DNA of 64,000 bases from Mytilus galloprovincialis (GCF_965363235.1 NC_134839.1:76595410-76659409), one strand, 5' to 3'. Positions 1-10,560 are shown, counted from the stretch's first letter. The notes: generated by a model from the sequence alone, not told the origin. Program-made: numbers and translations.

Positions 1-690
1 TCCAGAGAACCCAGTGTCTCGCCTACTTTTGCGTTTAATCGAGGACTCAACAAAAAATGAGGAAAAACATCAATAAAAATATTCCCTCTTGATACTATCT
101 TTTGATTGTAACATGCTTCTGTCCAAGTTTGGTAAAAATCCAGGATAGTTTTTTAATCTAATAAATGTTTTTAATCCTTTAACTGCAGACTGTATGTAAT
201 GTTAACTGGAAGTAAAATTTGGTCAATTTATAAGTTACATGCGGAAAACATTGAAAATCAAAAATTACTTCTGGATACTATCTTAGGATCAGAAACAAGC
301 TTCTGTCCAAGTTTGGTACAAATCCAAGATAGTTTAAGAAAGTTATTAAAATTTTAAATCTTTAACCACAGAGTGAATGTAATATTTCCTGGCAGAAAAA
401 CTAAGTCTATTTTGAAGTAAAAAACGATCAAATGGAATTTTATTTTTACAAAATTTACTTCTGGATACTATCTTATGAACATAAACAAGCTTCTGTCCAA
501 ATTTCATAGAAATCCTGGATGGTTTAAGCAAGTTATAAAAATTAAAAAAAAACTTTAATCAGAGAGTGATTATTTGTGGACGCCACCGACGATGACGACG
601 ACGCCGACGACGCCGAAGCCGACGGAATATAGGATCGCTATGTTTCGCATTTTCGATTAAGTCGAAGGCTCGACAAAAAAGTACAAATTG
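1..690 (+). repeat. Dispersed bivalve-type repeat with three ~185-bp sub-repeats
   Basis: The block contains three imperfect copies of one sub-unit, recognisable by the shared string GATACTATCTT at about 91, 275 and 463. Each is followed by a conserved segment containing AAGCTTCTGTCCAA. It ends in a GAC/GCC triplet-rich tract (about 578-625) and a terminal motif with GAAGGCTCGACAAAAA. A related terminal motif (GAGGACTCAACAAAAA) occurs at about 41-56, so similar direct repeats flank the body. Short ORFs on either strand are shadows of the repeat. The left end may lie outside the window. Confidence 0.7.
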
Positions 691-699
691 TGCAATATG

Positions 700-1420
700 C
701 TTGATATTTATTGAGTTCATTTTTAACTTTTAAACGGTAATTGTTTTAACTAGTAGTGGTGTCATTGTTTAGAAAGTAGGGTCCATTGTTCGTTATTTGT
801 AAACTTTTTACAATAGTGGCATTAAACATGTTTCCTGTTTATTTCTGCATCATATTAGGAGAATACACCTCAAAGTTTGTGCTGAAATTTAGTAAAAATA
901 TGTTCAGTAGAATTAATTGTTACTTATGTTTACATGGTGTATATATTCCAAATGGGCAATACGATATAAACAAAAAGAACATATACATTTTCCATCGAAA
1001 AGTATGAAGCTCTGACTATTTTTAAGCATGTCTTCGTAAATATGCAATTGAATTGAATTTGATAGATATTGAAGTATTTTCATTCGAATCGTTCAGTATG
1101 TGCAATATTAAATGTTTTGACTCTAAATTTTTTTTACTGCAAACCACAGTGCTTTCCATTGTAAACATCAGTTACATGAACATTCATATTTTGAAACTAA
1201 AATTAGAAAGTATACAATTTTACGTTTAAATTGTCATTAAAAATGTGACACCGATTGGTACCCTATATTGAGCAATGAGATGTAAAAAAAAGAAGCCTAT
1301 TTTACACTAGATTTATTTGGGATCTGGGATCTTTCTGCCGATTGTATGTGCTTTCTATACAACTGTTTGCCTATTTCAAACGAAAACAATCAGCGATAAA
1401 TGCATATGTTTTTTGGGATC
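700..1420 (+). repeat. Anonymous segmental duplication A, copy 1
   Basis: This block is collinear with two pieces further on: about 700-870 matches 11330-11515 and about 930-1420 matches 13110-13730. Shared landmarks include CTTTTAAACGGTAAT, TTTCTGCATCATATT, TTTGATAGATATTGAAGTATTT and AAAAATGTGACACCGATTGGT. The short ORFs inside are not conserved between the copies, so I see no support for coding. The copy is interrupted near 1420 by a retrotransposon fragment. Confidence 0.75.
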
Positions 1421-2670
1421 ATACGACAGCTCATTTCACAGCAATGTACAATCAGTCTACCGTGCGTGTCATTCGACCGAGACAGCATTTATTCGTGTAC
1501 ATAATGACATCACTGTTGCACTTGATAACGACTGTTGTGCCGTTTTACTAATGCTAGACCAATGGGCTGCTTTCGATGTCATAGATGATCCTATTCTGAT
1601 TAAGTGGATGGAATACTATTGTGGGATAACCGGAACCGGACTTAGTTGGCTGAAGTCGTATATTAAGACGAGGACTCAACGAATCGTTATTTGTTCTGTT
1701 CTTTCAGATGAGATTCGTCTCCCTTTTGGTGTTCCTCTAGGATTGGTCCTGTGACCAAAACTTAATTGCATTTTCCCAAGACCAATTGGCGAAATATCTA
1801 AACGTCATAATATGATCATGATTTATCACTGTTATGCAGATGGTACACAAGTTTATCTCGTATTCAAACCACTTGATAATTGGACGAACATATCAAAGCG
1901 ACTTGAGGCTTGCGTAGCTGACATCAGCAAGTGTATATGCTCGAACATGTTAAAATTAAACGAGGATAAAACGGATCTGATAGTATTTGCTACAAAAAAC
2001 CGAGTGAAGGACCTATTAAACTTGAATCAAAATTTTGATTGAAACGTTGCAAGTGATGCTGAGTGCGTAAAAAACCTAGGCCTTTATTTTGAGAAAACTT
2101 TGGCAATGGACAAACAAATTAGTGCTGTTTCAAAATCATGTTTCAATCAGATCAGAAACATTGGACTTCTTCGACCATTTGTTACCGAAGAAGCATGCAA
2201 AACGCTTGTTACCTCTGTTGTAACCCCAGAACTTTAGTTATGGAACGAATTACTGTATGGACTCTCAACAACATATATTCAAAGATTACAACGAGTCCTA
2301 AACACAGCAGCCAGGGTCATTACAAGGAAGAGTAGGTACGACCACAAAACACTAATCCTCAAGACTCTCCATTGACTGCCCGTGACATATCGATGCCAGT
2401 ATAATCATTTTGTGTATGTGTTCAAGGCTTTGCATGCACGTATAGGCACCGGTCTAAATACAGGAACTCGTTCAAATATACAAACCAATGCGAGCACTTA
2501 GAAATGAAAATGCTCTGATTTTAACAACCCCACGTGTAAGAACTAAAATATATGGGGAAAGAAGATTCGACAAAGCAGCAGCCGTTCTTTGGAATGATTT
2601 ACAACATATTCTACGGAACCTCCATTCTGTGAACGCTTAAATAAAAACAAATGTAAAATCGACAAACGAC
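1420..2670 (+). pseudogene. 5'-truncated non-LTR retrotransposon reverse transcriptase (Jockey/CR1-like), degenerate
   Basis: Translation in one frame from about 1446 gives the RT signature of Jockey/CR1-type LINEs: a segment with HSTETAF, then LLMLDQWAAFD (motif A, usually LLDLSAAFD), then GITGTGLSWLKSY, then the YADD region. An in-frame TGA lies at 1752-1754, where the family has VLGP. The catalytic YADD box reads YADG (1833-1844). More stops lie at 2040-2042, near 2236 and near 2372. A frameshift near 2480 moves the last part, containing YGERRFDKAAAVLWNDL, into the next frame, and it ends at 2640. The endonuclease part is missing, as expected for 5' truncation. It is clearly dead. Confidence 0.85.
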
Positions 2671-2674
2671 ATAG

Positions 2675-3130
2675 TTTGTAAACCATAATCTAAGACGTGA
2701 TTTAAATGTCGTTAGTTTGTTTGAACACGGACACATCCTATAGATCAACCAATTCGTGATGGTGTCCATAACATTTACGGAGTGTTATTTTTAATCTTAC
2801 CTCCTCATAACTCTGTTTGAGCATTTAATGTGTGATTAGCACACTCCTGTATATGTAGTCTGTAAAGTGGGAATATTTTCTAGCATAACATATCAATTGA
2901 GATGTGTAAACAATTTACGAAGAGGTACAAAAGGTGCCAAAAGAACACTAAGAAGTCGAAAAAAAACCTGACAGTGCTACTGGAAAATACGAAAACTCAA
3001 CAAGTCACATACAACAGTAAACAAAACACAACAATAGAAAACTAAAGACGGAGTAACAAAATGTCAAATAAACAACCGTGGTTGATTCATGTGCTCCTCA
3101 AGGATAGGCAGAGGCACAGATCTATTGATG
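2675..3130 (+). repeat. Diverged pieces of the GAAAGATACCAGAGGGACA dispersed repeat family
   Basis: The segment around 2700-2800 (CCAATTCGTGATGGTGTCC, then ACATTTACGGAGTG) and the segment around 2930-3080 (ending in AACAATAGAAAACTAAAGA) resemble consecutive parts of a longer dispersed family. That family's clearer copies lie at 8308, 30530 and 60573 on the plus strand and at 11508, 12435 and 60985 on the minus strand. No coding potential is seen. Confidence 0.45.
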
Positions 3131-3280
3131 CAGTCGATAATTATGCTCAATAAAACGTTTAACCGTTTAAAAGATTGGTTGAGGGTTGGAGTTCGTTGAT
3201 TAAAATAAGGAGAAACCGACTTATTAGGTTTATGCTAAGTCAGGAACATGTTGTTAAGGGTTGACTTGTCATTTGTTGAT

Positions 3281-3512
3281 TGGTGTGTAAGTATTTTTTT
3301 TTTCGTGTTTTATATAGATTAGACCATTGGCTTTCCTGTTTGAATTATTTTTACACAAGTCATTTTTGTGCTCTTTATATGTTGGTTTTCGGAGTGAGCC
3401 AAGGCTTTGTGTTGAACATCGTACTTTGACATATAATGTTTTAATACTTTTTACACATTGTAATCTGTGGATGTAGAGTTTTTTCATTGACACTCATACC
3501 ACATCTGCTTAC
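3281..3512 (-). repeat. GATGTGGTATGAGTGCCAATGA family repeat
   Basis: Read on the minus strand it starts with GCAGATGTGGTATGAGTGTC and ends in a segment matching the end of the plus-strand copy at 28607-28830 (CCAATGGTCTAATC). It interrupts the segmental duplication: the flanking sequence is continuous in the second copy at about 8640. Several more copies lie in this window. Confidence 0.7.
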
Positions 3513-3857
3513 TTCTATATATGACCAATCGGTTTGCATCAAAAGACCCATATGTTGCTAAGCACTTGTTATGCCTCCACGAAGAGTATGTTATTGTTCC
3601 CTGAATACAAAATCTCAATTACTGTTTTGTTGGTTAATTTCAATATATTATATCCTTGGCAGTTTACTTGGAAACCAAACCAAAGAAACTTACAAAACGA
3701 CATAACTGTAGGTGAAACGGAGCGTTTGACGTACACACTAACAAAGAATTGTGAATTTATATTTTTTACCTTTTTTAAGATTTTATTTTGATTTTAGTGT
3801 TTTTACGCCACTTTTTAGGAATGCTTTTGGGCTATTTCGTGGCAGCCTGTTTTTATT

Positions 3858-4022
3858 GGTGGAGGAAGATAACACCATCAACCTTCGATAGGAAAACTGG
3901 CAATCCTAGTCAATTAAGATTGGAGTATAGTGCATCTGCACGAGCCGGGTTCAAACTCACAACCTCGGTGTTGACTGGATAGTGATTACAGTAGTAACCA
4001 CTTATTCGGCCAACGAGGCACC
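3858..4022 (-). mobile_element. tRNA-derived SINE
   Basis: The minus strand begins GGTGCCTCGTTGGCCGAATA, a tRNA-like head with an A-box (TGGCCGAATAAGTGG type, near 4000-4015). A B-box-like GAGTTTGAACC lies at 3947-3957. The distance between boxes is longer than in most tRNAs, and a non-tRNA body follows to about 3858. This pattern fits a tRNA-headed SINE rather than a functional tRNA gene. I cannot name the family with certainty. Confidence 0.6.
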
Positions 4023-5051
4023 ACCTTCATCAAGAACAATCACATATAAACATTTAAAAAGCCGGAGAGATGTATGAAAACTTTAAAACGATAGTTGTGG
4101 GATATTTTAGAAAGGTACATAAACAGAGGGAGTGGGTACCTGATTTTTGTTTTTTAAATTTTCATAATTTATCAAGGAACTTTAAAAAAAAAATTGTTAT
4201 AGATTATGTCAGTATAAAGTAAATCCACAAAAATGCCGAACTTCGATGAACATTATATCCTAGGAGAATAACAGGTCACCAGCAGCTGTACCGACTAATA
4301 AAAATAATATTTGATACGGATTTGCGGGGACAGCAACATATATCTCATTGTGACTGGATAGGGGATGCCAACGTTTGGACGTAGCTCGATTGTTCATAGG
4401 GTAATTCAGTTATTATATTCCAATTTGTATCAAAGAACTCACAGCTTTAAACCATAATTGCCTTCTTTGGCTTTTACGCATTGAGCCTGACATCATCTTT
4501 GCCTCGAAGCGCCACATGCCAAAAAAGGGACATGAAGTGATTAGCCAAATCCATATAATGTCTACGTTGCCTGAGGAAGTAGGAAGACAGACATTATATC
4601 GAAATCAAACAGAAATTATCATTCGAAACAATATGGTCTGACAAATGCTGTGCACATCCTCGGAAACGGGATCTTTTATTGGATTTGATAACGAATTTGT
4701 AATTTTATTGTCCAGCAAGTGCATGCATTAAATGTTTCGACTCTTTATAAAAGTAATGAAACCCCCTCTGCTTTCTGATGCATATATGGTGTTCATAAAT
4801 TTTTAAAAGCATATTAAAGTACGGAGTGTACGCTTGTGTAACATTTTGCAGATTACACAACCACATTACAATACTCATTCTGTCATTATTTAGATGTTTA
4901 TGTATATAATTTATCTGTAATCAGAAGGTTTTTTTTATATTAAATCTGAGACATAATTTTCTGATATAATTCATAAGGACTTTTAAAAATTCACATATAA
5001 TAAAAAAAAAGTTTATTTCAAAATACATTTATTTTGGTTGATCGAAGTAAT

Positions 5052-5812
5052 CTATAGATACTGGAGTATCCATCCGGGAAAATGTTGATTTACCATCTAT
5101 GTCACTGTTGTAATTATTCCAACTCAGGCTCTGGCTGAATTACTCCGAACATAAACCTGATCACTTTTCGACACATGCGCAACAACTGTACCACTGACTG
5201 ATCCATCGACCCCGTTTTTGGCAAATAAGAATGTAGACTCATACACAGAACCGTTTATCATCAGTTCAGTCGAATGTTTGCTTAAATGCATTCGGATGAC
5301 CCAGACAAATACGTAAATCCCTGTCTTTGGACATGTAAATACTCCAGTATGACAGTTGTAGCCGTTTCCTTGGTTTGTCTTTGTCACATCAAACACAAGT
5401 CGGCGGCCAACTCCTGGATTTTTGAAATGTAAGCATAGAAAGCAATAACTTGAGGGGTTTCTGGCAATGTGTATGCTTTTTCCAGTTACCAGTTACCTTC
5501 ACTTCATATCGACCTACAAAATCATGAAATGATCATTATTTAAAAACATTAATGAATGCATTTGAAATCAGCGGAACATAATGCAACGAACTCCTTGTTT
5601 TTTATTATCAAAAGTCTGACTAATGACAATCTCTTTCCAAATTGATGCTTTCTGTTTCATTGCCGTAAAATCTAAATTACTGATTTATAAAGACACTTTC
5701 CAGAAGAAGAAAAAAACATTATAGTGTGCTTACCATCTGATGTTTGACATGAACTTCCATCAGATGCAAATCCAGTAACAACAACAAGGACAATTGTTAT
5801 AGATGTCAACAT
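5052..5812 (-). pseudogene. Secreted C1q-domain protein gene, copy 1 (pseudogene, several frameshifts)
   Basis: Exon 1 is 5734-5812. It encodes MLTSITIVLVVVTGFASDG followed by a short Cys-containing segment, and ends in phase 1 at a GTAAGC donor. Exon 2 (about 5052-5513) follows a TTTTGTAG acceptor and encodes GRYEVKVTG. The frame is then lost twice before the C1q core, once near the TGCCAGAAACC segment and once in TCAAAAATCC, which is one A short of the expected codon series. The core (5396-5124) is open and reads FDVTKTNQGNGYN, FTCPKTGIYVFVW, ELMINGSVYES and VSGTVVAHVSK. It stops early with TGA, and the usual FSGWL-type C-terminus is scrambled by further shifts. Intron 1 is 220 bp. The most decayed of three sister genes. 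Confidence 0.85.
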
Positions 5813-5864
5813 TTCAAGGCACATTTAGTCCGAATAAAACACCCTAATTTAGGAGAACAAATGT

Positions 5865-5874
5865 GTTTATAAAC
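5865..5874 (-). promoter_or_regulatory. TATA box of C1q copy 1
   Basis: GTTTATAAAC lies 53 bp upstream of the exon 1 ATG on the minus strand. All three C1q copies keep an A/T-rich TATA-like block here, followed by a GTGTTTTATTCGGAC-like segment about 20-35 bp downstream that probably marks the transcription start region. Confidence 0.5.
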
Positions 5875-5959
5875 GTAATGTCTAACATTAATGTCTTATT
5901 TGCGATTTATTGACGATGCACGAGAACAGTTTCTGAAGCTATCAACGCTCTTGGTGAGC

Positions 5960-7360
5960 ACTATGTACAGTGTCTTAAATGTGGTTCCACTCGATTAATG
6001 TTTTTACGAAGTATTAGCATTGTGGGTTTTTGCTCGTTGGAATCTCAAAACACTTTGTGCAGTTCTTGACTTGTTTTTCCACAATATTTATCGATTGATT
6101 ATTGCCAAATCACTGTTTGTCTTGTAGCTTCAGTTTGACGAGCGTGATTGCGACGCAATCTTCTTCTCTGGATTTGCTGTCTTCTGTTACAAATCGTGCA
6201 GCCTGTTGATGTTCGTAGATGTTTAGAGGTCCCGTACTATTGCTCCATACTCTATTCAGTTTCTGATTCCTTTGCTTCTTGTTTAAAAAAATCATTAAAT
6301 GATTAAATTGTGTTCAAAAATTTTAACTTGAGAATATGATATTTAGGAATGATCGATGTCAACCCATGTCTCCCATCCTCTATTTAGTCCATAATTTGCG
6401 TCACAGAACAATCTAAGTCTGAATTTCCGCATTAGTCATCTATTTATTTTAATTTTGACCCGGTCAAATATTAAAAAGAAATGTCCTGCCAAGTGACAGT
6501 CATATCATGCATATGTTTGCAAAGTTGTAAAGGGAATCCATTCCAGCGACATATCTGTGTATACCTCAGTAAAGGAATGACACACCCCTCTAAGGTTTGC
6601 TGACCAGTACAGAAGACCTGCATGTTTTTTTCGAGGAATTCCCTGTATATATGTTATATAAAACAAACAATGTATTTAAATATGTGTTTTCTTTCATATG
6701 TATGTGCTGTAAGATATCTTAGGTATATACTCCATATGGTGATGTTCATACTTACACGAGGCGTATACACCGAAGATAAAACCGAGCGCCATCATGTTCT
6801 AAGTTACAAAACAACATAAACAAATTGACAATTTGCGAATAAAGAATTTTGAAATTAAACAATTACACTGAACTGCAACAAAAACAATAGCCAAATACGG
6901 ACTATTTGGAAACAAATGCCAGATTCCTGACTTGATGCAGGACAATTTAAAAAAAAATAATGATGGATTAATTAAACCTTGTTTTATGACAAGTCAAACA
7001 TCTTACTTATTTTGCAACGTTAAAAAACAATGCTTAAATGACAAAACTACGTGACAAGAATACAGTACCTACAAATGCAAGAACACCCTGTACAGAGAAA
7101 TACACAAATAAATGATATTATAGTACATTTCAACATGTAAACCACAAAATAACAACGACCATCTCTCAATATCAAAAGTACAGTATACCACAATTAGTGA
7201 CGTATATATAACCTGTTCTATAATGTTTATGCTATTTTCACATTTCCTGACCGGTGTGAGAAAAATATTTCTACTCACTAGTGACAATCTGTTCTCGGCA
7301 AATGATTGGTTGATATTTAATTGTGACGTTAAATTTTCTTGTTTTCATCTGAATTTTCTT
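5960..7360. other. Anonymous AT-rich intergenic sequence
   Basis: No exon with both splice signals and a recognisable domain is seen. A diverged piece of the AAGCTCAAACACATCAAAC repeat family may lie at about 6890-7010 (CAAATGCCAGATTCCTGACTT segment). Short ORFs here have no recognisable features. Confidence 0.5.
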
Positions 7361-7363
7361 ATT

Positions 7364-7404
7364 GTGACGTCATGAAAAAAGGCGACTATGCCTGATGACG
7401 TCAC
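7364..7404. promoter_or_regulatory. Inverted pair of CRE-like TGACGTCA sites
   Basis: GTGACGTCAT (7364-7373) and ATGACGTCAC (7395-7404) are exact reverse complements separated by 21 bp. Each contains a perfect CREB/ATF consensus TGACGTCA. An A/T-rich element (TTTAAATA) follows near 7433. No gene with a recognisable product starts nearby, so a promoter role is only inference. The pair could instead be the arms of a small hairpin. Confidence 0.35.
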
Positions 7405-7486
7405 ATCAAAAGTACACAACTCTACTCAAATCTTTAAATAGGAAGAATAAAAGTCATAAGGGAAACAGATTCCACCACCGTTACTG

Positions 7487-7607
7487 GTGTATTACGATAT
7501 TTCTCCACTCTCAACAGTTAAATTTTAATTATTTAGAATGTTCGGCAAGCCTCGCGCTTTAAATATTAAAATTTAACTGTCTCGAGTGGAGAAATATCGA
7601 AATACAC
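7487..7607. mobile_element. Small palindromic MITE-like element
   Basis: The left arm (7487-7530, with GATATTTCTCCACTC and ACAGTTAAATTTTAA) is repeated in inverted orientation at 7562-7607 (TTAAAATTTAACTGT and GAGTGGAGAAATATC). The centre holds GCAAGCCTCGCGCTT. A near-complete inverted repeat with no ORF fits a hairpin-type MITE. Confidence 0.65.
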
Positions 7608-7619
7608 TTGTTGCAGTTG

Positions 7620-8300
7620 TAGAATCTATATGTAATTCATACAATTATATTGAACGAGATTAAAAATTTCGCAGTTAATTTCACAACAGAAGTCCAAACG
7701 ATTATTATGATAATGACGGTTTTTGAAAGGCTATTTTCAATTAATGCTGTGAAAATGTCATAAATATTTGGACTAACACAATACTTTATCAATGGAAAAA
7801 GGAAAATAACTCGACTATATTGACAAATAAGATATATATGTTAAATGTACCTCAAGTACACAATTCAAACCAAAAAACGATAGGATAAATTTAATAGGCA
7901 ACTGAACTTAAAAAAGAAATATATCAATGCTATATAGCAAGATGCATAAATACCGAAACACGTCGTATAGCAGTGCGAATTCGTACTCGTCAAAACACTC
8001 ATTTTTGTTAAGACGTGTGAAACTATCGTTAGTTAGTTAGAAACCGACACATAAAAGAGTGGCGAAAGATACCAGAGGGACATTTTTAGTTTGTTATCCC
8101 AATTTTGTTTTTTGTCCATAGATTTACGAGTTTTGAACAGCGGTATACTACTGTTGCCTTTATTTACCCAATAATAATCTCATCGTAACTAAAAGATTTG
8201 CAGAAACATTATCTGCGAGTGCTCTTAGATTGGTACTTTGCTTCTTTTATCTCTATGTGTTTTTTTGTGCTTCATGTCAATCGAATGAGTAAAGCCAATA
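7620..8300. other. Anonymous sequence with a short repeat fragment
   Basis: No coding or RNA feature is supported. A short fragment of the GAAAGATACCAGAGGGACA repeat family lies near 8063-8082. Confidence 0.5.
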
Positions 8301-8307
8301 TGACTGT

Positions 8308-8580
8308 TTGAAAAAGAGGACCAAGAGATACCAGAGTGACATTCAACACATAAATCGAAAATAAGCTGACTAGGCTATGGCTAAAAAATAAAAAGAAACA
8401 ATAGTACAAAAGACACAACATAGAAAACTAACTACTAAGCAACACGAACCCTACATAGAACTGTGGGTGATCGCAGTTGCTTCAGAAGGGTAAGCAGATC
8501 CTGCTCTTCATATGGCACCCATCGTGTTGCAAATGTTTATACAAACTCGGTTACAAGTCTTATTTATCAAGTCACATTAG
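8308..8580 (+). repeat. GAAAGATACCAGAGGGACA family repeat
   Basis: Moderately diverged copy. It runs from a GAGATACCAGAGTGACATTC segment through ACACAACATAGAAAACTAA and CAACACGAACCC to GGGTAAGCAGATCCTGCTC. The same order is seen in inverted copies at 11508 and 12435. No ORF. Confidence 0.7.
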
Positions 8581-9058
8581 AGAAATATGAAAAAGTTGGT
8601 AAGAGTTTGATGTCGTTGAGATAAATAAGGAGAAATCGATTTTATAGATATATGACCAATGACGTTACATCTTCAAAATCCTTATGTTTTTTAGCGCGTA
8701 TTATGCCTCCATGACGAGTGAGTTATTGTTCACCGAGGAAGCATCAATAATTGTTTGTGTTTGTAAATCTCATAATATTAATTGCTTGACAATTCACATG
8801 GAAACCAAACAAACTACACTTACAAAAGAGTAAATCTGTAGACGAAACACACATTTGGCGTACACAGTTATAAAACACATCAAAATACTTTATTTGTCCT
8901 TATGTACGTGTATATGTACAATGTTAAGCTATCATCAAAAGCTTCTCCTTTTTTTAAATCTGAGTAAAAAATATATTTTCTGATTTAACTCAATATGATT
9001 TCAAAATAACACAATAGTACGATTTCAAAATACAATTATGTTGGTTTATTCTATTTAT

Positions 9059-9775
9059 CTACTGTAGTAGCCATCCCGAAAAGGTTGGTTTACCATTTAA
9101 GTAACTGCTAATTTTACCATCTCCGGGATATGCTGAACGATTCCGAACATAGACCTATCGCCTTTCGACACATGTACAACAACCGTACCACTGACTGATC
9201 CATCATCACCGTTTTTGGCACGTAAAAAGGTGGACCCGTGAACAGAACCGTGTATCATCAATTCAGTCGAATGCTCGCCTGCATAGATTCGGACTACCCA
9301 CACAAATACGTACATCCCTGTCTTAGGACATGTAAATACTCCAGTATGACCGTTGTAGCCTTTTCCTTGCTTTGTCTTTGTCAAATCAAACACAAGTCTG
9401 CGACCAGCACCTGGATGCACGTCTTTTGACATGAAAGCATGAAATGCAATAACTGGAGGGATTGTCTCATTGTGGTTACTCTTACCAGTTACGCTGACTT
9501 CATATCGGCCTACAAAATCGTTAAATATTCAATAATAAAACGAAATGAATTAATTTGAAATTCTGATTACTAACACATTAAAGTTCTTTTGAGCATAATG
9601 ATAACTGCTTTCAAAGTAGTTGCTATTTTAACTGTGAAATATAAATGAATGGTTAGATAAGACTCTTCCTGTGATAGATTATTATAGTGTGCTTACCGTC
9701 TGTCGTTTCACAAGAACTTTTACCAGATACATAGCCAGTAATAACGACAAGGACAAGTATTATAGAGGTCAACAT
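9059..9775 (-). pseudogene. Secreted C1q-domain protein gene, copy 2 (single late frameshift)
   Basis: Exon 1 (9697-9775) encodes signal peptide MLTSIILVLVVITGYVSG, then KSSCETTD, ending in phase 1 at GTAAGC. Exon 2 (9059-9509) follows TTTTGTAG. The reading frame is open through GRYEVSVTG, TIPPVIAFHAF, GAGRRLVFD, GYNGHTGVFTCPKTGMYVF, ELMIHGSVHGSTF and VSGTVVVHVSKGD. One base is then missing near 9152-9158 compared with the intact copy. The product would end at 9097 with an unrelated tail (MFGIVQHIPEM) instead of the YVRN...FSGWLLQ C-terminus, which is still readable in the next frame down to a TAG at 9059-9061. AATAAA follows at 9045-9050. The intron is only 187 bp. It is either a young pseudogene, a polymorphic null allele or an assembly error. 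Confidence 0.85.
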
Positions 9776-9828
9776 TTCAAGCAACTTTAAGTCCGAATAA
9801 AACACCGTTATCAAGGTGGAAAAAAATG

Positions 9829-9838
9829 TTTTTATAAC
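9829..9838 (-). promoter_or_regulatory. TATA box of C1q copy 2
   Basis: GTTATAAAAA on the minus strand lies about 55 bp upstream of the exon 1 ATG, in the same relative place as in copies 1 and 3. It is followed by the shared GTGTTTTATTCGGAC segment. Confidence 0.5.
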
Positions 9839-10017
9839 ATTTATGGTATGTTTGCGTGCTAATGACAAAAAGTTATATCTTTCACAAAAGGCATTAAGTT
9901 GTAAAAATATCCGTAAAATAATATTGAAAAAACTACGCTGTCTTCAATTGTAGACATCAATCTACTGTTTTCCTTTTTCACTCTTAAATAATATTTAGTG
10001 GGTTACTAAAGATTTTT

Positions 10018-10079
10018 AAGCTGCAGAAGGTACTTATAATTTTTTTAAGCTGCAGAAGGTACATATAATTTTTTTTTAA
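10018..10079. repeat. Short tandem duplication (~32 bp x 2)
   Basis: TTTAAGCTGCAGAAGGTAC occurs twice in a row, each time followed by TATAATTTTTTT. Nothing else is seen in the flanking 9960-10240. Confidence 0.7.
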
Positions 10080-10247
10080 ACCAGGTAATTATGTTAAAAA
10101 TTGTTATAATTGCAAACTTCCATTTTGTTTTTGCCAAAAACACAGAACATCTCGTCGCTTCAAACCTCATCATAGTATATGTTTTGTTACTGAAGACATT
10201 AGTCTTACATAAGAGTAAACATTATTCAAGTTATCTTTCTTTTTACA

Positions 10248-10560
10248 AATAAACTCATCATAGATACCAGGATTAAATTTAGTATATACGCCAGGTACGC
10301 GTTTCGTCTACAAAAGACTCATCAGTGACGCTCGAATCCAAAAAAGTTAAAAAGGCCAAATAAAGTACGAAGCTGACGAGCATTGAGAACAACAATTCCT
10401 AAAAGTTTTGCTGAATACAGCTAAAGTAATCTATGCCTGAGGTAAAAAATCCTTAGTATTTCAAAAAATTCAAAAATTTGTAAACAGTAAATTTATAAAT
10501 ATAACAATATCAATGACAATATTTCATGATTGTTATTGTGAAAATCAAAAGTTACAGGTA
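10248..10560 (-). mobile_element. Hammerhead-bearing dispersed repeat (retrozyme-like), copy A
   Basis: This is one of two copies here of a repeat that I know to be abundant in mussels (the other is 26935-27330). The conserved stretch runs from ACTCATCATAGATACCAGGA to about 10480. Read on the minus strand, the 70 nt at 10270-10339 fold as a hammerhead ribozyme. Short non-autonomous retroelements with hammerheads (retrozymes) and hammerhead-carrying Penelope-like elements are established in animals. Only the non-coding body is present here. Confidence 0.75.
10270..10339 (-). ncRNA. Hammerhead ribozyme relic (type I), copy A
   Basis: Minus strand: an outer stem GGATT/AATCC encloses stem I (GCGUCA with UGGCGU, including wobbles), the core CUGAUGA (10319-10325), stem II (GUCU...AGAC), and GAAA (10302-10305). 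A very short stem III follows. The usual GUC cleavage triplet before stem I reads ACC here, so self-cleavage is probably lost. The fold is read by eye. Confidence 0.7.

Larger units (their letters stand above)
3140..5960. repeat. Segmental duplication carrying a C1q gene, copy 1
   Basis: The block aligns in order with 8580-9960 and 22400-25460. Shared pieces include the upstream segment at about 3150-3235 (AATAAGGAGAAACCGA, compare 8627), the segment at 3515-3750 (matching 8645-8880 and 22410-22590), the segment at about 4120-4340 (GAGGGAGTGGGTACC, matching 22810-23050), and then the C1q gene. Copy 1 has been interrupted by a minus-strand dispersed repeat (3281-3512) and a SINE (3858-4022). 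Confidence 0.75.
8580..9960. repeat. Segmental duplication carrying a C1q gene, copy 2
   Basis: Collinear with 3140-5960 and 22400-25460, with shared flanks (TATATGACCAATGACG near 8650, TCTGTAGACGAAAC near 8838) and a shared gene structure. It is the most compact copy because it lacks the SINE and dispersed-repeat insertion seen in copy 1. Confidence 0.75.

Noticed and set aside
3945..4022. Functional tRNA gene
   Set aside because: The A- and B-box-like motifs are too far apart, no acceptor-stem closure is visible, and a SINE body follows.
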